This document shows, in pieces, positions 43,511-48,837 of a stretch of DNA of 48,837 nt (its first letter is position 1; each line of letters starts with the position of its first letter). The position numbers and the translations under genes are program-made. The notes below the pieces were generated by a model. The model ran no database searches. It saw nothing but the letters and a program-made list of their open reading frames with translations, and was not told the DNA's origin. Origin of the DNA: Gemmatimonadota bacterium (GTDB taxonomy: Bacteria; Gemmatimonadota; Gemmatimonadetes; Longimicrobiales; Gaopeijiaceae); contig JBBEBG010000008.1 of assembly GCA_040882465.1 (NCBI GenBank), positions 1 through 48,837 on the forward strand. The letters run 5' to 3'.

Positions 43511-44788
43511 ATGCCGGGTCAGCCCGTACGCGCGATGCTCAGACAACCTCGTCCCTCACGAGAAATCGGTTCGAAGCGCCCCTCGGGGGCGGCCGGCTGG
43601 TGCGCGGCCCTCCTCGGCGTCCTGCTCGTCGCGGCATGCGGCGGGGAGGCGGCGTATCCGCAGTCCACGATCCATCCCCAGTCCGACTTCGCCGAAGCGA
43701 TCCACTCGCTGTACGTGAGCATCTTCTGGTGGACGATGCTCATCCTGGCCGTGGTGTGGACCGTGCTCGCATACGTCCTCGTGAAGTTCCGGGGGAAGGA
43801 GGGCGATCCAAAGCCGAGGCAGATCCGCGGCCACATGGGTCTCGAGATCGGATGGACGATCGGGCCCGCGCTGATCGTCATGGCCATCGTGGTTCCGACG
43901 ATTCAGGCAGTCTTCGCCACCCAGCGGCCGCTCTCCGACGATGCGCTCATCGTGCATGTGACGGGACACCGGTTTTGGTGGCAATTCGAATATCCCGAAC
44001 AGGGTGTCTCCACGGCGAACGAGCTTCGGCTCCCCCTGGGCCGACCGGTGAGCCTCCGGCTCGAGGCGCGGGACGTCGTGCACTCCTTCTGGATTCCCGC
44101 ACTCGGCGGGAAGCGTGACCTCGCACCCGAGCCCGCGTTGCGGGAAGGGGAGGGGGAGCCGGGCTATACGTGGATCCACTTCACCCCGACCGTAGCGGGG
44201 ACATACCTCGGGCAGTGTGCGGAGTTCTGCGGGGAGTCACACGCCTTCATGGGGCTGCGAGCCGTCGTCGCGGCCGAAGCCGATTTCCAGGCGTGGCTCG
44301 AGCGGTGGTTGGCGGGTGCCGTGACGGCCTCCGATGCGGAGACTCCCGCGCCGCCCGACTCCGCGGGGCTGGCCGTCACCCAAGTCGCCCCACAGGCTCC
44401 GGCCCCACCTCCCGCACAGCCACCCCTCCCCGTGGCCGCGCAGGAAGACCCACTCGTCGCCGCCGGCCGAACCGCCTTCCTGACGCAAAGCACCTGCGTG
44501 GCTTGCCACGCGATCAACGGGACGACGGCCCAGGGGCGTGTCGGTCCGAATCTCACTCTTTTCGGGGCTCGCGGAAGCATTGGCGCGGGACGCCTACCGA
44601 ATACTCCGGAGAACCTCGCCCGCTGGATCCGCGACCCCCAGAGTGTGAAGCCCGGGGCGGAGATGCCCGGAACGCAGGCAATGATGCAAATTCCCCGCGG
44701 GCGCGACCAGATGTACTCCTGGCCCGCCACGGGTCTCAGCGAGGAGCAGGTGACCGCCGTGGCGGCCTTCCTCTCCAGTCTCAGGTAA
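43511..44788 (+). CDS. ctaC: Cytochrome c oxidase subunit II with fused cytochrome c
   Basis: The 425-residue product is the caa3-type subunit II. An N-terminal lipoprotein signal ends LVAAC. Two transmembrane helices follow, then the cupredoxin domain with CuA ligands His191 (DVVHSFWIP), Cys236 and Cys240 (QCAEFCGESHAFM), His244 and Met247. A Pro/Ala linker at about residues 275-315 joins a C-terminal cytochrome c with haem site CVACH (Cys329, Cys332, His333). Its axial Met may be in PGTQAMM or GAEMPG. The fusion lets the enzyme receive electrons without a separate donor. An ATG at 43535 is an alternative start. Confidence 0.92.
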   Translation: MPGQPVRAMLRQPRPSREIGSKRPSGAAGWCAALLGVLLVAACGGEAAYPQSTIHPQSDFAEAIHSLYVSIFWWTMLILAVVWTVLAYVLVKFRGKEGDPKPRQIRGHMGLEIGWTIGPALIVMAIVVPTIQAVFATQRPLSDDALIVHVTGHRFWWQFEYPEQGVSTANELRLPLGRPVSLRLEARDVVHSFWIPALGGKRDLAPEPALREGEGEPGYTWIHFTPTVAGTYLGQCAEFCGESHAFMGLRAVVAAEADFQAWLERWLAGAVTASDAETPAPPDSAGLAVTQVAPQAPAPPPAQPPLPVAAQEDPLVAAGRTAFLTQSTCVACHAINGTTAQGRVGPNLTLFGARGSIGAGRLPNTPENLARWIRDPQSVKPGAEMPGTQAMMQIPRGRDQMYSWPATGLSEEQVTAVAAFLSSLR

Positions 44789-44825
44789 CCGGTCGGACGA
44801 CGCCGCCAGAGAGGAAGACGAGATC

Positions 44826-46652
44826 ATGTCGTCGGTAGCGACTACACCTTCCGTCGTGCGCCACGAGGCCACCGGCCTCTGGAGCTGGATTACGACGGTG
44901 GATCACAAGCGGATTGCGATTATGTATTTCGTAACCGCCTCCGTCTTCTTCCTCGTGGGCGGGTTCGAAGCGCTCTTGATGCGTATCCAGCTGGCCCGCG
45001 CCGACAACGACTTCGTTTCGGCGGAGGTCTTCAACCAGCTTTTCACGATGCACGGCACCACGATGGTCTTCCTCGTGGCGATGCCGATGGCCGTGGCCTT
45101 CTTCAACTTCGTCGTCCCCCTCCAGATCGGTGCGAGAGATGTCGCCTTCCCGCGGCTGAACGCGTTCTCATACTGGATCTTCCTCTTTGGGGGACTCTAC
45201 ATGAACTCGTCGTTCCTCTTCGGAGCGGCGCCGAACGCGAGTTGGGTTGGATATGCGACACTGACTTCGACTACGTATTCGCCCGGGCGAAACGTGGACT
45301 TCTGGTTCATCGGGCTTTCGATCATCGGAATCGCGTCGATCGCCGGGGGCGTGAACTTCATCACGACGATCCTGAACCTGCGCGCGCCCGGGATGAAGCT
45401 GATGCGGATGCCGCTTTTCACCTGGATGACCTTGGTGACGAGCTTCATCCTCATCACCGCGATCCCCGTGATCGCGGTGGCCCTCGCTCTTCTGGGCTTC
45501 GACCGGGTCTTTTCGACGAACTTCTTCAACCCGGCCGCCGGCGGCGACCCGATCCTCTGGCAGCACCTCTTTTGGATCTTCGGGCACCCCGAGGTCTACA
45601 TCCTGGTTCTCCCCTCGTTCGGGGTGATCTCGGATGTCATCCCGACTTTCTCCAAGAAGCCGCTCTTCGGATACCCGATCGTCGTCTACGCCGGAATCCT
45701 GATCGGATTCATCGGTTGGGGAGTGTGGAGCCACCACATGTTCACGGTGGGGCTCGGGCCGATCGCCGACTCCTTCTTCGTCGCCGCCACGATGATCATC
45801 GCCATCCCGACGGGGGTGAAGATCTTCAACTGGTTGGGGACGATGTGGGGAGGGTCGCTCCGATTCACGACTGCGATGCTCTTCTCCGTCGGACTCGTTG
45901 CGGTCTTCACCGTCGGCGGGCTTTCAGGGATCATGCACGCGTCGGCGCCGGTGGACCTTCAGCAGCACGATTCGTACTTCGTGGTCGCGCACTTCCATTA
46001 CGTGATCGTGGGGGGCGCGATGATGGGGCTCTGGGCCGGGCTTTACTACTGGTTCCCGAAGGCGACCGGACGATTTCTGAACGAGACGCTCGGGAAGTGG
46101 CATTTCTGGACCACGATGATCGGGTTCAACCTGACCTTCTTCCCAATGCATTTTGCGGGTCTTTTCGGGCTTCCCCGGAGAGTCTTCACCTATCCGGCGG
46201 AGCTGAACGTCGAGTCTTTCAACCTGCTTTCGACGGTGGGGGCGTTCATCTTCGGGTTCTCTGCGCTCATCATGATGTGGAATCTTCTGGTGAGCGCCCG
46301 CAAAGGGGAGCGCGCGGGCCCCAACCCCTGGGGGGCGCCGCACTTGGAATGGTCGATCCCGTCACCCCCGCATCACTACAATTTCGTTGGGATTCCGACC
46401 GTGAAGAGCCGAGAGCCGCTCTGGAACGAGGAGGAACGGAGGGAGATCGAGGCGGTCACCATGAAGGAAGGCGGCCCGGAGCCGGTGATGCCGAGCCCCT
46501 CATTCTGGCCCCTTCTCCTCGCGGCCGCGGTGACGCTCGCGTGGGGGCTCGTCATGACGGGGACCTGGTGGATCATCGTCCTGGGGGTTCTGCCGGTGGC
46601 GTTCTGCCTCTTCATGTGGGCCTTCGAGCCGGCCTTTCCCGATGGGCACTGA
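44826..46652 (+). CDS. ctaD: Cytochrome c oxidase subunit I
   Basis: The 608-residue product has the twelve helices of heme-copper oxidase subunit I. Low-spin and high-spin ligands are seen in TMHGTTMVF, GHPEVYI (His254, with Tyr258 cross-link), SHHMF and DSYFVVAHFHYV. The Glu in the GHPEVY motif marks the A1 class of oxidases. Extra C-terminal residues (about 530-608) with two more hydrophobic stretches are present, as in many bacterial CtaD proteins. It reduces O2 to water and pumps protons. The gene starts 37 bp after ctaC. Confidence 0.95.
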   Translation: MSSVATTPSVVRHEATGLWSWITTVDHKRIAIMYFVTASVFFLVGGFEALLMRIQLARADNDFVSAEVFNQLFTMHGTTMVFLVAMPMAVAFFNFVVPLQIGARDVAFPRLNAFSYWIFLFGGLYMNSSFLFGAAPNASWVGYATLTSTTYSPGRNVDFWFIGLSIIGIASIAGGVNFITTILNLRAPGMKLMRMPLFTWMTLVTSFILITAIPVIAVALALLGFDRVFSTNFFNPAAGGDPILWQHLFWIFGHPEVYILVLPSFGVISDVIPTFSKKPLFGYPIVVYAGILIGFIGWGVWSHHMFTVGLGPIADSFFVAATMIIAIPTGVKIFNWLGTMWGGSLRFTTAMLFSVGLVAVFTVGGLSGIMHASAPVDLQQHDSYFVVAHFHYVIVGGAMMGLWAGLYYWFPKATGRFLNETLGKWHFWTTMIGFNLTFFPMHFAGLFGLPRRVFTYPAELNVESFNLLSTVGAFIFGFSALIMMWNLLVSARKGERAGPNPWGAPHLEWSIPSPPHHYNFVGIPTVKSREPLWNEEERREIEAVTMKEGGPEPVMPSPSFWPLLLAAAVTLAWGLVMTGTWWIIVLGVLPVAFCLFMWAFEPAFPDGH

Positions 46653-46664
46653 GGCGGCGGAACC

Positions 46665-47264
46665 ATGAGCCACGTTTCGACGGCGCAGCCTGGCGACCAC
46701 GGATACACGGCCACGGGGGTCTCGAGCTGGAAGCTCGGATTCTGGACCTTCATCGCCTCCGAGTGTCTCTTTTTCGGGACTCTGATCTCGACTTATATGG
46801 TCTACAAGGGGCAGGCGGTGGTCGGCCCCTATCCGGAGGATCTGTTCAACATCCTCCTGACGACCACAAGCACGACGATCCTCCTCTTCAGCTCGCTTGC
46901 GATGGTGCTTGCCCTGGACGCCGTCCAGCGTGCGCTGAACGGCCGGGCGATTTTCTGGCTTGCCATGGTCATGGCGATGGGTCTCGCCTTCATCGGAATC
47001 GAGGCGTGGGAATACACCCACTTCATCCATGAAGGGCTCACGATCACCTCGAGCACCTTCGGGTCGTCGTATTACGTCCTGACCGGGACGCACAAGGTGC
47101 ATGTGGCGGTGGGGGTCATCTGGATGGGGACGCTCGCGATCCAGATCGCGCGCGGGAAGATTCCGCCGGCCAAGGCCGAACAGGTGGAGATCGCGGGGCT
47201 CTACTGGCACTTCGTGGACATCATCTGGATCGTGATCTTCACCCTCGTTTACCTGATCAGCTGA
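46665..47264 (+). CDS. ctaE: Cytochrome c oxidase subunit III
   Basis: The 199-residue product is the short, five-helix form of subunit III. It has the block KLGFWTFIASECLFFGTLISTYM at the N-terminus and TGTHKVHVAVGVIWMG and LYWHFVDIIWIVIFTLVYL at the end, which match this family. It stabilises subunit I and helps supply protons to the D channel. The start lies 12 bp after ctaD. Confidence 0.93.
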   Translation: MSHVSTAQPGDHGYTATGVSSWKLGFWTFIASECLFFGTLISTYMVYKGQAVVGPYPEDLFNILLTTTSTTILLFSSLAMVLALDAVQRALNGRAIFWLAMVMAMGLAFIGIEAWEYTHFIHEGLTITSSTFGSSYYVLTGTHKVHVAVGVIWMGTLAIQIARGKIPPAKAEQVEIAGLYWHFVDIIWIVIFTLVYLIS

Positions 47265-47284
47265 TCGGAAGCGGAGCGAGCGAG

Positions 47285-47620
47285 ATGCGCGAAGAGCCGA
47301 TGGGGACCAGCGTGGAACACGGGGACGGGCATAAGAGCCACCCTTCGGTCTCTTTCTACGTCCTGATCGGGGTCATTCTGTCTGTGGTGACCGGGATCGA
47401 GGTGGCGATCTACTACATGCCGGCGTTCGAAACGGCGGCGACCCCCCTCCTGGTGCTCCTCTCCGCCGCGAAGGTCGTCTTGGTGATCATGTTTTTCATG
47501 CATCTGAAGATGGATCACCGCTCGCTCACCTGGATCTTCATTTGCGGGGCGGCGCTGGCGGCCTTCATGGTGAGCGCACTCGTCGTGCTCTACCATTTCC
47601 TCCCGCAACTGCAGAGCTAA
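47285..47620 (+). CDS. ctaF: Cytochrome c oxidase subunit IV (CtaF type)
   Basis: The 111-residue product has an N-terminal polar stretch (HGDGHKSHPSVSFYVLIG) followed by three membrane helices, including the block SAAKVVLVIMFFMHLKMDH, which is highly characteristic of prokaryotic CtaF/CyoD-type subunits. It is a small structural subunit of the caa3 oxidase. The start is 20 bp after the ctaE stop. Confidence 0.9.
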   Translation: MREEPMGTSVEHGDGHKSHPSVSFYVLIGVILSVVTGIEVAIYYMPAFETAATPLLVLLSAAKVVLVIMFFMHLKMDHRSLTWIFICGAALAAFMVSALVVLYHFLPQLQS

Positions 47621-47670
47621 CGGATCGGGGCGAAGCCTTTCGAGGGATTTCCCAGCAGTTCTTCCCGGGA

Positions 47671-47695
47671 CCTCGTGCCGCAGGGCGGCACGGGG
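47671..47695 (+). other. Strong RNA hairpin between ctaF and ctaG
   Basis: CCTCGTGCCGC and GCGGCACGGGG pair over 11 bp (one G-U) around an AGG loop. It lies 21 bases before the ctaG ATG, with no T-run after it, so it is not a classical terminator. It may attenuate transcription or limit ribosome access, so that less CtaG than oxidase is made. Confidence 0.5.
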
Positions 47696-47716
47696 TGACA
47701 GTCCGCCGGTGACTCC

Positions 47717-48517
47717 ATGAGCGTATCCCCCAGCATTCTCATCGGGTGTATGTACCTCCTCGTGGGGTACCTCCTGGCCGTGGGTCCGGCCCGCCGGCGA
47801 TTCGGCTGGAGCTCGGAGTCCGCATCCTCCGCGAGAGTTGCATCGTGGGTCGCCGCCCTTCTCGTGATCTTTTTTTCGCTGAACGGGCCGCTGCACGAGT
47901 GGGCGGACGAGTATCTCTTCTCCGCCCACATGGTGCAGCACCTCCTCCTCATGTTGGTGATGCCCCCCTTCCTCATCTGGGGGCTTCCGCCCTGGCTGAT
48001 CCGGAAGGCACTGGAGTGGCGCCCGGTCTACCTCGCCGGCCGAGTCCTCACGCACCCGGGAGTCGCCTTCGTCGCCTACAACGCGGTTTTCATCTTCTGG
48101 CACCTTCCGCAGAACTACGACCTGGCCCTGATGGATCACGGCATCCACATCGGCCAACACCTGAGCTTCATGGCCGTAGCCGTCATGATGTGGTGGCCCG
48201 TCGTGAATCCAGTGGAAGAGCTGGAGAGGATTCCGACGGGGCCCCTCCTCATGGGGTATGTCTTTCTCTTCGGGATTCCGGGGACGGTGATCTCCGCCTT
48301 CATCACGCTGTCGGACTCGACGCTCTATCGCTGGTACGCGGCGGCTCCCCGCGTCACGGGGCTTTCCGCCCTCGATGACCAGCGTCTGGGGGGCCTCATC
48401 ATGTGGATTCCGGGGATGTTGATCTTCTGGGCTGCCATCACCGCCGTTTTCTTCCGGTGGACGAAGGACGAATATCGGTCCTGGAGGGAGGATCCGGAGG
48501 CGCCGTCTCCGCTCTGA
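47717..48517 (+). CDS. ctaG: Cytochrome c oxidase assembly factor CtaG
   Basis: The 266-residue product is an integral membrane protein with about seven helices and blocks typical of the caa3-type CtaG: HMVQHLLLMLVMPPFLIWGLPPW, FIFWHLPQNYDLAL and HIGQHLSFMAVAVMMWWPVV. CtaG helps insert copper into the oxidase. Histidines at those points could bind copper. No purine-rich ribosome site precedes the ATG, and the upstream hairpin may reduce its translation. Confidence 0.9.
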   Translation: MSVSPSILIGCMYLLVGYLLAVGPARRRFGWSSESASSARVASWVAALLVIFFSLNGPLHEWADEYLFSAHMVQHLLLMLVMPPFLIWGLPPWLIRKALEWRPVYLAGRVLTHPGVAFVAYNAVFIFWHLPQNYDLALMDHGIHIGQHLSFMAVAVMMWWPVVNPVEELERIPTGPLLMGYVFLFGIPGTVISAFITLSDSTLYRWYAAAPRVTGLSALDDQRLGGLIMWIPGMLIFWAAITAVFFRWTKDEYRSWREDPEAPSPL

Positions 48518-48589
48518 CGGGTCGCTGAAACCGCACCAGTGGCGCTACATTTCTTCCCTTCTCAACCGGACAACGCAGCGGAGGCACTG

Positions 48590-48796
48590 ATGTCGCTCAT
48601 TCCCTTCCACCGAGGGCTCATCACCGTCGCGATCTTCTTTTGCTTCGGTTACGGAGCTTGGGAGATCGTCGGATTTGGGCGGACGGGGGCCATCGGATCC
48701 CTCACCATTGGAACGGTGTTTCTGGCCCTCGGTGTGGGACTCGTCCTCTACCTGCGGCGGCTGAACCGATTCCTCGGGTACGACGCCCGCGAGTAA
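48590..48796 (+). CDS. Small two-helix membrane protein
   Basis: The 68-residue product starts at 48590 after GGAGG with six bases of spacing; an upstream in-frame ATG at 48539 lacks such a site. It has two hydrophobic segments, LITVAIFFCFGYGAWEIVGF and GSLTIGTVFLALGVGLVLYL, then a basic RRLNRFLG end. It lies 72 bp after ctaG and is probably part of the oxidase operon. I do not recognise a named family. Confidence 0.55.
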   Translation: MSLIPFHRGLITVAIFFCFGYGAWEIVGFGRTGAIGSLTIGTVFLALGVGLVLYLRRLNRFLGYDARE

Positions 48797-48837
48797 GGCC
48801 GGCGGAAAAAAAGCTCGAAGGGTGGGGGGGGGGGGGG

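Noticed and set aside
45242-47032. Plus-strand 596-codon frame over ctaD and ctaE
   Set aside because: It is the shifted frame of two clearly conserved oxidase genes and encodes Arg/Asp/His-rich sequence without any domain.
47641-47716. FMN-riboswitch-like stretch (GGGGTGACAG, then CCGGTGAC) before ctaG
   Set aside because: Only two short blocks resemble the FMN element. The overall length, the other conserved stems and the usual riboflavin gene context are missing.
1-48837. CRISPR arrays, rRNA, tRNA genes or prophage
   Set aside because: No regularly spaced short direct repeats, tRNA-like cloverleafs, conserved rRNA stretches or phage structural genes were seen on either strand.

Overview
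This 48.8 kb window is very GC-rich bacterial chromosome from a Gram-negative, aerobically respiring organism. Outer-membrane barrels, lipoboxes and a caa3-type oxidase are visible. The mix of families (DUF4344 peptidase with PPC repeats, NtrYX next to DUF4390, frequent GTG starts) recalls Gemmatimonadota or a related soil/sediment phylum. That placement is inference; no rRNA or other phylogenetic marker is present. A run of 14 G at the right edge and three apparent frameshifts suggest a draft or metagenome assembly.

Layout. 1-1929: a possible 3' gene end, then a complete insertion sequence of IS1380 type (167-1929). It has 17-bp terminal inverted repeats, a frameshifted transposase on the minus strand, and a foldable leader that overlaps the transposase ribosome binding site. 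1994-9240 (plus strand): small accessory genes, namely Tat-type DUF1326, a barrel protein, YbjQ, DinB, periplasmic rhodanese, a lipoprotein, VOC, an AAC(6')-like acetyltransferase, AlkD-like DNA repair (frameshifted), DUF1697 and MOSC. 9318-13856: a zinc alcohol dehydrogenase (minus), a secreted unknown protein, an FKBP lipoprotein and D-lactate dehydrogenase (minus). 13977-18957: a secreted zincin with six PPC repeats, overlapping N-carbamoylputrescine amidase (aguB) and followed by agmatine deiminase (aguA), a two-step route from agmatine to putrescine. 19041-21654: FxsA, an M42 aminopeptidase and heme A synthase (minus).

21782-32590 is one long plus-strand run of nine genes, several joined by 4-bp stop/start overlaps: GAF protein, metallo-beta-lactamase-fold hydrolase, glycolate oxidase subunits glcD-glcE-glcF, M20 peptidase, FMO-like flavoprotein, an N-acylamino-acid racemase/OSBS-type enolase-superfamily enzyme and an exported D-aminoacylase-type amidohydrolase. 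It looks like a catabolic unit for N-acyl or D-amino acids and 2-hydroxy acids, and it is the most interesting operon here.

32574-41599 is a minus-strand block: unknown protein, alkaline-phosphatase-superfamily enzyme, PilB/GspE-type ATPase with an extra C-terminal double zinc ribbon, NtrY-like kinase, NtrX-like sigma-54 activator, an outer-membrane barrel with a bactofilin-like N-terminal repeat, and a DUF4390 protein. 41791-43428 holds YIP1, DUF192 and Trm112 genes. 43511-48796 is the caa3 cytochrome c oxidase operon (ctaC with fused cytochrome c, ctaD, ctaE, ctaF, ctaG and a small membrane protein); the heme A synthase it needs lies about 22 kb away.
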